A stretch of 64,000 nt of DNA from the NCBI GenBank assembly GCA_902363735.1, contig CABJBA010000002.1, forward strand, positions 372,001-436,000. The letters run 5' to 3'. How positions within the stretch are numbered: position 1 is the first letter of the stretch; every line of letters begins with the position of its first letter. Source of the stretch: Clostridiaceae bacterium (GTDB lineage Bacteria > Bacillota > Clostridia > Lachnospirales > Lachnospiraceae). A model generated the notes under the pieces. That model ran no database searches. It saw nothing but the letters and a program-made list of their open reading frames with translations, and was not told the DNA's origin. Positions 52,733 to 61,663 of the stretch are shown here, in pieces. A program made the translations under genes and the position numbers.

Positions 52733-54235
52733 ATGAAACGTTTAAATTACGATGTTCTGGAAGAGCAGGGCTATGAGGGTTATCTGCTTAAGGAAGGACC
52801 GGAGCGGGTTCTTCAATTTGGTGAAGGCAATTTTCTCCGTGCCTTTGCAGATTATTTTATTGATATTGCAAATGAAAAGGCCGGGTTTCAGGGAAAGGTC
52901 TGCATTGTGCAGCCTATAAGTCATGGCCTTTCCCATGTGATCAATGAACAGGAAGGCCTTTGCACCATTTACCTGAGGGGCTATGAAAATGGAGACAAGG
53001 TAAGCAGGAAAAGAATCATCAGCAGCATAAACCGTGCCATAAACCCCTATGAGGATTACCAGGAATTTTTAAAATGTGCATCGAATCCGGATTTGAGATA
53101 CATGATCAGCAACACGACGGAGGCCGGGATTGCCTTTGACAAAACCAATAAGTATAGTGACACACCGCCGGATAACTTTCCAGCAAAGCTGACCAGGTTT
53201 CTCCATGAGCGTTACTTGAACTATGCAGATGAAAAAGGAAAAGGCTTTGTTATATTATCCTGCGAGCTCATTGACCATAACGGAGATGAGCTGAAACGAT
53301 GTGTAAAGGAATATATAAAGCTGTGGGAGCTGGAAGAAGAGTTCCTATCCTGGCTTGAAAGAGAAAATGTTTTTTGCTCTACCATGGTTGACCGTATCGT
53401 AACAGGTTATCCGGCATCAGAAATCAGTGCCCTTGAAAAAGAAAATGGCTATGAGGACCGCCTGATCGACACTGGAGAAATATTTGCAATATGGGTCATC
53501 GAAGGACCGGAGTGGCTGAGACAGGAACTTCCCTTTGAAAAAGCCGGGCTCCCGGTGATTGTATGCGAGGACTGTTCCCCGTATAAGAACAGGAAAGTCC
53601 GCATCTTAAATGGGGTTCAGACAGGAATGGTGCTGGCTTCCTACCTTTCTGGCTATAATATTGCCCGTTATTGCCTGGATGATCCGGTAATCAGGCGTTA
53701 TATGGAGCAAATGGTATATGAAGAAATCATACCGGCCCTGAACCTGCCTGAGGAGGAAAAGCAATCCTTTGCAAGTGAAACCTTTGAGCGTCTGGCCAAT
53801 CCTTTTATTGATCATAAGCTGCTGGCAATTTCTTTAAACACCACCTCAAAATGGAAAGCAAGGGATTTGCCCAGCGTGAAAAGCTTTTATGATAAATTTG
53901 GAAAGCTGCCTTCCAACCTGATGTTCAGCTTTGCAGCTTATCTGGCTTTTTATCACTGCAGCCGCTTAGAAGACGGGCATATGGTTGGTTTGAGAGAAGA
54001 GGAAGAATATTTTGTCAATGATGACCGGGAGGTTTTGGATTTCTTTATAGAGCACAAGGACGATACCGTTTCACAATTGGTACAGGCTGTATGCAGTAAT
54101 GAAAAGATGTGGGGCGAAGATTTAACAAAGCTGGGCGATTTCGTACTTATAACAGAGACGAATTTGAAACGGATTTACGAAGTGGGAATGTATACAGCAA
54201 TGGAAATGTTACCGGCATCTTTTATGAGAAGTTGA
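52733..54235 (+). CDS. second tagaturonate/fructuronate-type reductase
   Basis: 500-residue paralogue of the uxaB at 45066: the two proteins match over their whole length, with identical stretches such as L-Q-F-G-E-G-N-F-L-R-A-F and V-D-R-I-V-T-G-Y-P and alike C-terminal domains. It reduces a keto-uronate or related keto-aldonate with NADH. ATG 52733 follows GGGAGGAG. It stands alone between the divergent iol trio and a DeoR gene rather than beside uxaA, so it may serve another substrate (fructuronate, or a keto sugar acid tied to the iol trio). Confidence 0.85.
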   Translation: MKRLNYDVLEEQGYEGYLLKEGPERVLQFGEGNFLRAFADYFIDIANEKAGFQGKVCIVQPISHGLSHVINEQEGLCTIYLRGYENGDKVSRKRIISSINRAINPYEDYQEFLKCASNPDLRYMISNTTEAGIAFDKTNKYSDTPPDNFPAKLTRFLHERYLNYADEKGKGFVILSCELIDHNGDELKRCVKEYIKLWELEEEFLSWLERENVFCSTMVDRIVTGYPASEISALEKENGYEDRLIDTGEIFAIWVIEGPEWLRQELPFEKAGLPVIVCEDCSPYKNRKVRILNGVQTGMVLASYLSGYNIARYCLDDPVIRRYMEQMVYEEIIPALNLPEEEKQSFASETFERLANPFIDHKLLAISLNTTSKWKARDLPSVKSFYDKFGKLPSNLMFSFAAYLAFYHCSRLEDGHMVGLREEEEYFVNDDREVLDFFIEHKDDTVSQLVQAVCSNEKMWGEDLTKLGDFVLITETNLKRIYEVGMYTAMEMLPASFMRS

Positions 54236-54260
54236 AAGATAACTTATCATAAGCTATACT
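54232..54260 (+). promoter_or_regulatory. promoter of the DeoR-type gene
   Basis: TTGAAA (54232-54237), 17-bp spacer, TATACT (54255-54260); the -35 box overlaps the stop of the preceding gene. Confidence 0.55.
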
Positions 54261-54302
54261 ATAGTGGAATAGTGGAAAAAGTTTAAGATTGGGGGCACAT
54301 GC

Positions 54303-55064
54303 ATGAAAGACAGCCGTATTAATGAGATGAAAGACTACATTGAAAAATGCGGGACCGTATCCATGGAGGACTTAAGCAAAGAATTTAAAGTATCCCTGGT
54401 AACCGTGCGCAGGGATGTCAGTGAACTGCAGCAGGCAGGCTTGATTGAAAAGGTATACGGTGGTGTCCGGAAAATATCAGGAGGAAACTTAATTGCCTTT
54501 GAAGAGCGGGAAATAAGAAATATTGACGGTAAAATGGCCATCGGGCGCCGGGCAGCAGAGCTTGTGGACGACCAGGACATTATCTTCATTGATTCCGGAA
54601 CGACCACGGCATGCACAGTGGATTTTCTGGAAGGCAAACAAGTGACTGTCATCACTTCCAGTCTGGAGGTAATTGAAAAGGCGGTAAAGTATGACAACAT
54701 TGAACTGATCTGTGTCACCGGGATTTATAACAAGACCACTAATTCTTTTGCAGGAATTGATACAGCGGAAGCTCTGGGCAAATATAATATTACAAAGGCT
54801 ATGATAGCGGCATCGGGAATTACCATTGAATCGGGCATTACACATGCGTCACCTTGGGAATATGACATTAAGACAACTGCGGTAAGAAAAGCCGGACAGG
54901 TTATCTTGATGGCAGATGAAAGTAAGTTCGATGTAGTCACACTTGTGACTTACTGCACACTGCCAGAAGTGCATACGGTGGTCACCGATGTCCGTCCCCC
55001 GCAAGAGTATGTGGAATATTTTGAAGAACATGGAATTGATCTGGAAATCGCGGGTCAAAAGTAA
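54303..55064 (+). CDS. DeoR/GlpR family transcriptional regulator
   Basis: 253-residue sugar-phosphate-responsive repressor: N-terminal helix-turn-helix (F-K-V-S-L-V-T-V-R-R-D-V-S-E-L) and a C-terminal DeoRC sensor domain with the typical D-S-G-T-T-T near residue 97. Position suggests control of the adjacent uxaB-like gene and perhaps of iolC-iolJ-iolA, whose promoter has direct repeats. GGGGGCAC ribosome-binding region. Confidence 0.9.
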   Translation: MKDSRINEMKDYIEKCGTVSMEDLSKEFKVSLVTVRRDVSELQQAGLIEKVYGGVRKISGGNLIAFEEREIRNIDGKMAIGRRAAELVDDQDIIFIDSGTTTACTVDFLEGKQVTVITSSLEVIEKAVKYDNIELICVTGIYNKTTNSFAGIDTAEALGKYNITKAMIAASGITIESGITHASPWEYDIKTTAVRKAGQVILMADESKFDVVTLVTYCTLPEVHTVVTDVRPPQEYVEYFEEHGIDLEIAGQK

Positions 55065-55094
55065 ATAGGTTCTGTTATACTAAAATCATACCGA

Positions 55095-55130
55095 ATTAAA
55101 TAAGTCCGCCGTCAGGCGGGCTTATTTAAT
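55095..55130 (+). terminator. terminator after the DeoR-type gene
   Basis: 16-bp stem ATTAAATAAGTCCGCC(55095-55110)/GGCGGGCTTATTTAAT(55115-55130) with one G-T pair and a 4-nt loop. It isolates the LarA/liv cluster from the upstream genes. Confidence 0.8.
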
Positions 55131-55253
55131 GCCAACCTTTAAGAACCAGACATTATGGCTGAGGCCAAAGATCAGCCTGTTAACCCATTTATTCTAAAAA
55201 AAACAGTTGGATAATCTGACTTATTGCCAAGTTAAGCCAGATTGATTAAGAGT

Positions 55254-55318
55254 AAAATACACAAAAATACAAAAACAAACGTGTATTGCATACAATATAC
55301 AAATAAAATACACAAAAA
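55254..55318 (+). repeat. A-rich direct repeats upstream of the LarA/liv promoter
   Basis: AAAATACACAAAAA occurs at 55254-55267 and 55305-55318, 51 bp apart, just upstream of the -35 box; possible activator sites or an UP-element-like AT tract. Apart from this, 55131-55323 shows no gene. Confidence 0.4.
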
Positions 55319-55323
55319 ACAAC

Positions 55324-55352
55324 TTGACTTTCAAAAGATGTTAGTATATTAT
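55324..55352 (+). promoter_or_regulatory. promoter of the LarA/liv operon
   Basis: TTGACT (55324-55329), 17-bp spacer, TATTAT (55347-55352). It leaves a ~180-nt leader before ATG 55538. Confidence 0.65.
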
Positions 55353-55368
55353 TTACTTACAAATTCAA

Positions 55369-55380
55369 CTGATATATCAG
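55369..55380. promoter_or_regulatory. 12-bp palindrome at the start of the leader
   Basis: CTGATATATCAG, a perfect palindrome about 10 bp after the expected transcription start, is a likely repressor operator. Further down the leader AGCTGC-AAAA-GCAGCT (55500-55515) forms a small hairpin. Confidence 0.45.
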
Positions 55381-55537
55381 ATGTATAAATGCTAGTTTCC
55401 AGACGCAATGAATCCTTTTGGCTCTTGAATACAAATTAGGGTTGAGGGGAATCATAAGACAGGGTAATACCTGGAAGATTTGGGGTGCTTCTGGAGAAAA
55501 GCTGCAAAAGCAGCTAAATAGCAAGGAAAGGATGATT

Positions 55538-56839
55538 ATGAAACAAGATTATTCTAAGCAAAAAGATATTGTGGATAAAATATGTCAGGAAGTGGTTCTT
55601 CCCAGAATGGTCAAAATCCGTCAGGTTTTTGATAAGTCTCATATAGAACCGGAAGAAATTCCCGATATGGTTTTCCGGCATCTGTCACAAGATAAAATCT
55701 TAGGACAGATTCATGAAAATGACCGTATAGCAATTGCTGTCGGAAGCAGGGGAGTCACCAATATGGCATTGATTGCCAAATCAGTTGTTGAATTTGTAAA
55801 AAGTAAAAAAGCAAACCCATTTATTTTCCCTTCTATGGGAAGCCATGGGGGAGCCACGGCAGAAGGGCAGAGAGCACTGCTGGCAGGCTACGGCGTGACA
55901 GAAGAGTATTGCGGCTGTCCCATTCTTTCTTCAATGGAAACCATTCAGATCGGAGAACTGGAATCAGGAATGCCCGTATTTATGGACAAGAATGCCCATG
56001 ATGCGGACGGCATTATTCTGACAGGCCGAATCAAAGCCCACACGGCTTTTCGGGCTCCTCACGAAAGCGGACTGATGAAAATGTCGGTGATCGGTATGGG
56101 AAAACAGCATGGAGCAGAAACCGTCCATGAATCCGGATTTGAGAATATGGGAGAGCTGATGCCAAAAGTTGCAAAGGTAGTTTTGGGTCATGCCAATGTG
56201 ATCTGCGGTCTGGGTATCATAGAAAATGCCTACGACCAGACCTATAAGCTGGAAGCTTTAACGAAAGAAGAAATCTGGACGAAAGAACCTGAGTTGCTTG
56301 TAGAAGCAAAAAGCAAGATGGGAAGAATCCTTTTCGATGAAATTGATGAGCTGGTTGTAGATGAAATAGGAAAAGACATCAGCGGAGATGGAATGGATCC
56401 CAATGTAACGGGCAGGTTTGCCTGTCACAAATCAGCAAGCGGGGGAATTGAGGTAAAACGCATCGTAGTTCTGGACTTGACAGAAAAGACCCACGGCAAT
56501 TTTAACGGCCTGGGAGTAGCGGATGTTACAACTAAACGCTGTTTTGACAAGATGGATGCAGATGAGACTTACCCCAATGGAGTCACTTCCACAGTTTTAG
56601 ATGTCGTGAAGGTGCCCATTGTGACCCGCAGAGATGAGACAGCCATTAAGCTGGGGCTTAAAACCTGCAACGGCACGGACAAGTCAAATCCATATATTGT
56701 CCGTATCCGCAATACAAAAGATCTGGAAGAGATTTACATATCAGAGGCCATGCTGAAAGAAGCGGAGAAAAACCCTGATATCCAGATTCTGGGAGAGCTC
56801 GAAGAATGGGCTTTCGATGAACAAGGTAATCTTTTTTAA
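55538..56839 (+). CDS. LarA-family (DUF2088) racemase/epimerase-like protein 1
   Basis: 433-residue protein of the lactate racemase (LarA) superfamily, whose known members use the nickel-pincer nucleotide to invert C2 of 2-hydroxy acids. By my alignment the catalytic and cofactor residues of Lactobacillus LarA (His108, His174, Lys184, His200) are matched by His103 (M-G-S-H-G-G), His168 (I-K-A-H-T-A-F), Lys181 (G-L-M-K-M) and His197 (T-V-H-E-S-G); the Lys-to-His gap of 16 is conserved. ATG 55538 is chosen for its spacing from AAGGAAAGG. First gene of the liv operon; substrate unknown. The cofactor genes larB/C/E are not in the window. Confidence 0.78.
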   Translation: MKQDYSKQKDIVDKICQEVVLPRMVKIRQVFDKSHIEPEEIPDMVFRHLSQDKILGQIHENDRIAIAVGSRGVTNMALIAKSVVEFVKSKKANPFIFPSMGSHGGATAEGQRALLAGYGVTEEYCGCPILSSMETIQIGELESGMPVFMDKNAHDADGIILTGRIKAHTAFRAPHESGLMKMSVIGMGKQHGAETVHESGFENMGELMPKVAKVVLGHANVICGLGIIENAYDQTYKLEALTKEEIWTKEPELLVEAKSKMGRILFDEIDELVVDEIGKDISGDGMDPNVTGRFACHKSASGGIEVKRIVVLDLTEKTHGNFNGLGVADVTTKRCFDKMDADETYPNGVTSTVLDVVKVPIVTRRDETAIKLGLKTCNGTDKSNPYIVRIRNTKDLEEIYISEAMLKEAEKNPDIQILGELEEWAFDEQGNLF

Positions 56840-56869
56840 AGATAATAAAATCAAATGGAGGAAATTGAA

Positions 56870-58129
56870 ATGAAAAAAACGTCATCTAAAATCCTTGCCC
56901 TTGGGTTAAGCTTATCTATGTTCTTAACCGCATGTGGGGCTGGAGGTGCAGGCACTGCTACAGAAGGAACTACTGCTGCCGGTGCTAGCTCAGGTGCTGC
57001 AGAAACAACTGCTGCCGCTGGAGGCGCAAGCGGAGAGTCTTTTGTAATCGGTAATCCACAGCCTTTAACCGGTGTAAATGCACAGGTTGGTGAGTCTGCA
57101 AACATGGCAGCAGCACTGGCAGTTAAGGTGATCAACGAAGCAGGCGGCTTTAACGGTGTACCTGTAAAGCTGGTTAACTATGATGATCAGGGATCTCCTG
57201 AGGAAGCAGTTAAGATTGCAAACAAGATGATTCAGGTAGATAAAGTAAATGCTATCTTAGGTTCTCTTACAAGCAGTAACGTACTTGCAGCCGGCGGAAT
57301 TTATGATGAAGCTAAAATTCCTACCATTGGAACAGGAAACAGCCCTACATGGATGCTTCAGGGATGGGAGTATGTATTCCGTGCAGGACTTAACACAGCA
57401 CTTTCCATGCCTCATATCGCTGAAAAGATGGTAGAACTGGATATTAAAACAGTAGCAGTATTCCGTGGTCTTGATGATGCAGCAAAGAGCAGTGCTGAAG
57501 CTTTTGTTGAGCAGGCTAAAAAAGCTGGAATCGAAGTTACTACAATTGAAAGCTATACAGAAGGAGATACAGATTTCTCCGGTCAGGTAGCTAAGATGAT
57601 CAATACAAAACCTGATGCAGTGTTCTGTTCCACCAACGGACCGACTCAGGCAATCTTTGCAAAACAGTTACGTCAGCTTGGATACAACAAGCTTTGCTTC
57701 AACCGTGAAGGTATTCCGGTAGATACTCTTAATGTTGCTGGTGAAGCTGCAAACAACTGGGTATTCTCTTATCCATATGTAGTATACGGTGATATTGAAG
57801 AAGCTACAGATCCAGAGATGAAAGAATTCTTACAGCTTTATGTTGATGAATACGGCGTTATGCCTTTCCATGACTGTGCTTACAGAAGCTGGGATGCTAT
57901 GATGGTATTCTGGGAGGCTTCTAAGATTGCAGGCAGCAACGACAGCGATGCAATCAAAGATGCTATCAGCCAGATCAAAGATTTCAAGTCTCTTGGCGGT
58001 ATCCTTGACTTTACCGATGGAACCCGTGAAGGACTTCATACTCTGAATGACTATATCATTGCTGATGGAAAATATCTTGACTTTAATCAGTGGCTTGAAG
58101 AAGGCAACTACGAAAAGCTGGCAGAGTAA
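56870..58129 (+). CDS. livK: LivK-type ABC substrate-binding lipoprotein
   Basis: 419-residue type I periplasmic-binding-fold lipoprotein (branched-chain amino acid/HAAT family). Signal peptide ends L-T-A-C with Cys22; an Ala/Gly/Thr linker follows, then the binding domain starting near F-V-I-G-N-P-Q-P-L-T-G. Members bind amino acids, but also amides, aromatic acids and other carboxylates. Between two LarA-like genes the ligand is more likely a hydroxy acid than leucine. Start ATG 56870 with GGAGG upstream; an earlier in-frame ATG (56855) is less suited. Confidence 0.9.
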   Translation: MKKTSSKILALGLSLSMFLTACGAGGAGTATEGTTAAGASSGAAETTAAAGGASGESFVIGNPQPLTGVNAQVGESANMAAALAVKVINEAGGFNGVPVKLVNYDDQGSPEEAVKIANKMIQVDKVNAILGSLTSSNVLAAGGIYDEAKIPTIGTGNSPTWMLQGWEYVFRAGLNTALSMPHIAEKMVELDIKTVAVFRGLDDAAKSSAEAFVEQAKKAGIEVTTIESYTEGDTDFSGQVAKMINTKPDAVFCSTNGPTQAIFAKQLRQLGYNKLCFNREGIPVDTLNVAGEAANNWVFSYPYVVYGDIEEATDPEMKEFLQLYVDEYGVMPFHDCAYRSWDAMMVFWEASKIAGSNDSDAIKDAISQIKDFKSLGGILDFTDGTREGLHTLNDYIIADGKYLDFNQWLEEGNYEKLAE

Positions 58130-58177
58130 TAAAGTTGCGTTTCTTCATGACTGAACCGTAACACCACATATATTGGC

Positions 58178-58209
58178 CCGCCTATTTCCCCTCAAAAGGA
58201 TATAGGCGG
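58178..58209 (+). promoter_or_regulatory. hairpin between livK and livH
   Basis: CCGCCTAT(58178-58185)/ATAGGCGG(58202-58209), with TTTCC after it. As with 40036-40060, it follows a binding-protein gene and probably sets higher binding-protein expression. Confidence 0.55.
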
Positions 58210-58226
58210 TTTCCTTGGAGGTAAAT

Positions 58227-59099
58227 ATGATAATACAGATTATTGTTTCTGGTCTTGTACTCGGCTGTGTTTATGGTTTGATCGCTCTGGGCTACAGCTT
58301 GATTTACAAAGCATCAGGAATGCTTAACTTTACACAGGGTGATATCCTTACATTAGGTGCATTTTTGGGATATACCTTTTACGGAGTGTTTCACATTCCG
58401 TTTCTTCTTACAGTATTAATTGTTTTCGTTATTATGCTGGGCGTTGGAATGGTTCTGGAAAAGGGCATTATCAGCAAGCTGGTAGCAAAAGGAACTCTGC
58501 CGATTTATACGGTATTAGCAACCATTGCCGTATCCTACATTATTCAGAACGGTTCCATGTTGGTATGGGGGACCCAGGCCATTAACTTCCCAAGAATTTT
58601 CAGCATCCAAAACATTAAGCTTTTTGGTGTAAACATTCAGACAGAAGCTTTTGTCTGCATCTTAATCTCCATCGTATGTATGTTAATTCTTCATGTATTC
58701 ATGAAGCATACAAAATTCGGAACTTCAATGAGAGCTGCAGCTATGGATCCTCTGGCAGCCAGAAGCCTTGGAATCAACGTATCTCTTGCAACCGGCCTTA
58801 CCTGGGGAATTTCTGCAGCTGTTGCGGCTCTTGCAGGTATGCTGATCGGTCCTCTTTACGGCGTATATACTACTCTGGGTGCAACCATCGGAAGAAAAGG
58901 TTTTGCCAGTGCGGTTATGGGCGGTTACGGAAACATGTACGGAGCTATGCTGGGCGGTGCAATCCTTGGATTGGTAGAAACGTTTACTTCCGCTTACATT
59001 TCCTCTTCTTATAAAGATCTGGTAGCTTATGTACTGTTAATTACATTCTTGTTCATTAAGCCGACCGGTATCTTTAATGAGCGGGCAATTCAGGATTAA
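58227..59099 (+). CDS. livH: branched-chain-type ABC transporter permease LivH
   Basis: 290-residue integral membrane permease with about eight hydrophobic helices; the N-terminal G-L-V-L-G-C-V-Y-G-L-I-A-L-G-Y-S-L-I-Y-K stretch is hallmark LivH. It forms the translocation pore with LivM. ATG 58227 follows GGAGGT. Confidence 0.93.
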   Translation: MIIQIIVSGLVLGCVYGLIALGYSLIYKASGMLNFTQGDILTLGAFLGYTFYGVFHIPFLLTVLIVFVIMLGVGMVLEKGIISKLVAKGTLPIYTVLATIAVSYIIQNGSMLVWGTQAINFPRIFSIQNIKLFGVNIQTEAFVCILISIVCMLILHVFMKHTKFGTSMRAAAMDPLAARSLGINVSLATGLTWGISAAVAALAGMLIGPLYGVYTTLGATIGRKGFASAVMGGYGNMYGAMLGGAILGLVETFTSAYISSSYKDLVAYVLLITFLFIKPTGIFNERAIQD

Positions 59100-59112
59100 G
59101 GAGGAGAATGGA

Positions 59113-60090
59113 ATGAATCAAACATTAAAAAGTGCCTTATCAAACAGAAAGAATGACTTTATTATTCTTGTAGTCCTCTTATTATTGCCTATGCTTTTCA
59201 AAGCGATTAATTTTGAGTATGCATTAACTATTTTATGCTTTATCTTTATTTATATCGTTGCAGTATCTGGTTTGGATATTGTATTCGGATATAGCGGACA
59301 AATTTCCCTGGGCCATGCAGCGTTCTTTGCCATTGGAGCTTATGGATCTGCAATCCTTAACAAATATGTTCATCTTCCGGTTGTAATTACCATGATTCTT
59401 GCAGCTTTTCTTGCAGCCATCATTGGTGCAGCCCTGGCGTACCCTGCTTCCAAGCTGGTTTTCCATTTCCTTTCTCTGGCAACCATTGCCTTTGGAGAAA
59501 TTGTATATCAGTTAGTAGCACAGTCCCCTTATGAAATAACGGGTAACTTTACAGGTTTCTTTACAGAATCAGTAAGTGTTTTTGGATATAAACTCAGTAC
59601 CTATAATAAGTTTTATTACTTTGGACTTTTTTGTGTTGTTGTTTTCCTTACCATTAAAAGCAATCTGATTAAATCGAAAGTTGGCCGTGCTTTTATCGCT
59701 ATCCGCGAGAATTCTCATGCGGCAGACGGTATGGGTATCAATGTACGGAATTATAAAATTCTGGCATTTTCCATCAGTGCGTTCTTCACCGCATTTGCAG
59801 GTGGTATGTATGCTCACTGCGTAAGATTTATCAGTCCGGATACATTTATGTACAAGCAGTCTGTTATGTTCCTTACTATGCTTTTATTCGGTGGAACTGC
59901 TTCCCGTTTCGGTCCGATTTTCGGTGCCGTATCTGTACTCATATTAAATGAAGCACTTCGTGCTACTGAGAAGTATCAGTTGTTAATTTACGGTATTTTG
60001 CTGCTTATTGTAATTGTCGGACTGCCAGGAGGCCTCTACGGCGCATTCCAGGACATTGTGGCAAAATTCAAAAAGAAAGGAGCAAAATAA
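59113..60090 (+). CDS. livM: branched-chain-type ABC transporter permease LivM
   Basis: 325-residue permease with the LivM signature G-Y-S-G-Q-I-S-L-G-H-A-A-F-F and the cytoplasmic loop A-I-R-E-N-S-H-A-A-D-G-M-G that contacts the ATPases. ATG 59113 after AAGGAGGAG; a longer in-frame start overlaps livH and is less likely. Its stop is directly followed by the livG ATG. Confidence 0.93.
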   Translation: MNQTLKSALSNRKNDFIILVVLLLLPMLFKAINFEYALTILCFIFIYIVAVSGLDIVFGYSGQISLGHAAFFAIGAYGSAILNKYVHLPVVITMILAAFLAAIIGAALAYPASKLVFHFLSLATIAFGEIVYQLVAQSPYEITGNFTGFFTESVSVFGYKLSTYNKFYYFGLFCVVVFLTIKSNLIKSKVGRAFIAIRENSHAADGMGINVRNYKILAFSISAFFTAFAGGMYAHCVRFISPDTFMYKQSVMFLTMLLFGGTASRFGPIFGAVSVLILNEALRATEKYQLLIYGILLLIVIVGLPGGLYGAFQDIVAKFKKKGAK

Positions 60091-60843
60091 ATGCTGAAAG
60101 TCCAGAACGTAACCTTAAGGTTTGGCGGGTTGGTGGCAAATAATGATGTCTCCATGGAAGTGAGAGAAGGAAAGATCACCGGTCTGATCGGCCCTAACGG
60201 TGCCGGAAAAACAACTTTCTTTAACTGTATCAGCGGTGTTTACACTCCTAATGAAGGAAAGATCATATTTGACGGGAAAGAAATTCAGGGTTTCCGCCCT
60301 TATCAGATAAATAAAGCTGGAATCAGCCGTACCTATCAGATTATCAACCTGTTCAGAAAAATGAAAGTATATGAGAATGTAATTGTAGGAATGCATTCCA
60401 GATTAGATTCTAAGTTTACAGATTCTCTTTTTAAGACAAAAAAAGAAAGAGAAGAAGAGAAAAAGGCCTATGACAAGGCTCTGGAGTTGCTTGATTTCGT
60501 AGGACTTCTGGCAATGAAAGATGAAGCGGCTGGCTCACTTTCCTATGGAAAGCAGAGACTTTTAGAAATCTGCCGTGCTCTTGCCAGTGATCCTCAAATC
60601 CTGTTGCTTGATGAGCCTGCTGCAGGTATGAACGCAACAGAGAAAAATGAACTGGATGCCCTGTGTAAAAAGATCGTTGAACGCGGCATCAGCATTCTGA
60701 TTATTGAGCATGATATGAAACTGATGATGGGACTTGCGGATTATATGTATGTATTGAACTACGGAAAACTGCTTGCAGAAGGTATTCCTTCCGAAATTCA
60801 AAACAATCCTGCAGTTATTGAAGCATACTTAGGAGGTGAATAA
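60091..60843 (+). CDS. livG: branched-chain-type ABC transporter ATPase LivG
   Basis: 250-residue ATPase: Walker A G-P-N-G-A-G-K-T-T, LivG-type C-loop L-S-Y-G-K-Q-R-L-L-E-I, Walker B I-L-L-L-D-E-P-A-A-G-M-N, switch His in I-I-E-H-D. It powers import together with LivF. Its last base overlaps the livF start (TAATG), indicating translational coupling. Confidence 0.95.
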   Translation: MLKVQNVTLRFGGLVANNDVSMEVREGKITGLIGPNGAGKTTFFNCISGVYTPNEGKIIFDGKEIQGFRPYQINKAGISRTYQIINLFRKMKVYENVIVGMHSRLDSKFTDSLFKTKKEREEEKKAYDKALELLDFVGLLAMKDEAAGSLSYGKQRLLEICRALASDPQILLLDEPAAGMNATEKNELDALCKKIVERGISILIIEHDMKLMMGLADYMYVLNYGKLLAEGIPSEIQNNPAVIEAYLGGE

Positions 60844-61565
60844 TGGGAAAGCATTTATTAGAACTGAAAAACCTTCAGTATTCTTATGGAAATATTAAAG
60901 TAGTACATGGAATTGACCTCTATGTAGATGAGGGTGAAATCGTAACCATCATCGGCGCCAATGGTGCAGGTAAAACCACAACTCTTCAGACTGTTTCCGG
61001 ACTGACTGCAGCTTCCGGTGTAAAAGGTGAAATCTATTTTGACGGCAAGCGTATTGACCGTATGAGAGGCCACTTAATTACCAATCAGGGTCTTGTTCAG
61101 GTTTTAGAAGGAAGACACGTATTTTCAAAGCTTTCCGTAGCAGAAAATATCCAGATGGGAACCTATATCCGTAAGGACAGAGCCAACATCAGCAAGGATA
61201 TTGACAAAGTATACGAAATGTTCCCAAGATTGTATGAGCGCAGAACCCAGTTGGCCGGTACTCTTTCCGGCGGTGAGCAGCAGATGCTGGCAATTGGCCG
61301 TGCCCTGCTTTGCAATCCCAGAATGATTTTGCTTGATGAGCCTTCTTTGGGACTTGCACCTATTATTATCAGAGAAATTTTTGAATCCATTGTTCGTATT
61401 AACAAGCAGGGAACCTCTGTTCTTTTCGTAGAGCAGAACTCAAAGATTGCACTGAATGTAGCCAACCGTGGTTATGTTATGCAGAATGGAGAAATCACCA
61501 TTCACGATACCAGTGAAAATCTGCTTCAGAATGAGGAAGTCAAGAAAGCCTATTTAGGCGAATAA
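60843..61565 (+). CDS. livF: branched-chain-type ABC transporter ATPase LivF
   Basis: 240-residue ATPase: Walker A G-A-N-G-A-G-K-T-T, signature L-S-G-G-E-Q-Q-M-L-A, Walker B M-I-L-L-D-E-P-S-L-G-L-A-P. Second nucleotide-binding subunit of the importer. An attenuator-like hairpin separates it from the second LarA-like gene. Confidence 0.95.
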   Translation: MGKHLLELKNLQYSYGNIKVVHGIDLYVDEGEIVTIIGANGAGKTTTLQTVSGLTAASGVKGEIYFDGKRIDRMRGHLITNQGLVQVLEGRHVFSKLSVAENIQMGTYIRKDRANISKDIDKVYEMFPRLYERRTQLAGTLSGGEQQMLAIGRALLCNPRMILLDEPSLGLAPIIIREIFESIVRINKQGTSVLFVEQNSKIALNVANRGYVMQNGEITIHDTSENLLQNEEVKKAYLGE

Positions 61566-61577
61566 ATGCATTTATGG

Positions 61578-61631
61578 CAGACATGGTACACGCTTTTTAT
61601 GAAATCAATGGCTGTATACCGTGTCTGTTTT
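61578..61631 (+). terminator. attenuator between livF and second LarA-like gene
   Basis: 14-bp stem CAGACATGGTACAC(61578-61591)/GTATACCGTGTCTG(61614-61627), two G-T pairs, then TTTT (61628-61631). Likely partial termination before the downstream enzymes. Confidence 0.5.
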
Positions 61632-61663
61632 ATCTACTCACAAAGAAAAGGAAGTGTGTTGAT

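Noticed and set aside
61574..61663. 30-residue N-terminal extension of the second LarA-like protein
   Set aside because: The extension covers the attenuator hairpin, is absent from the paralogue, and AAAAGGAAG is positioned for ATG 61664.
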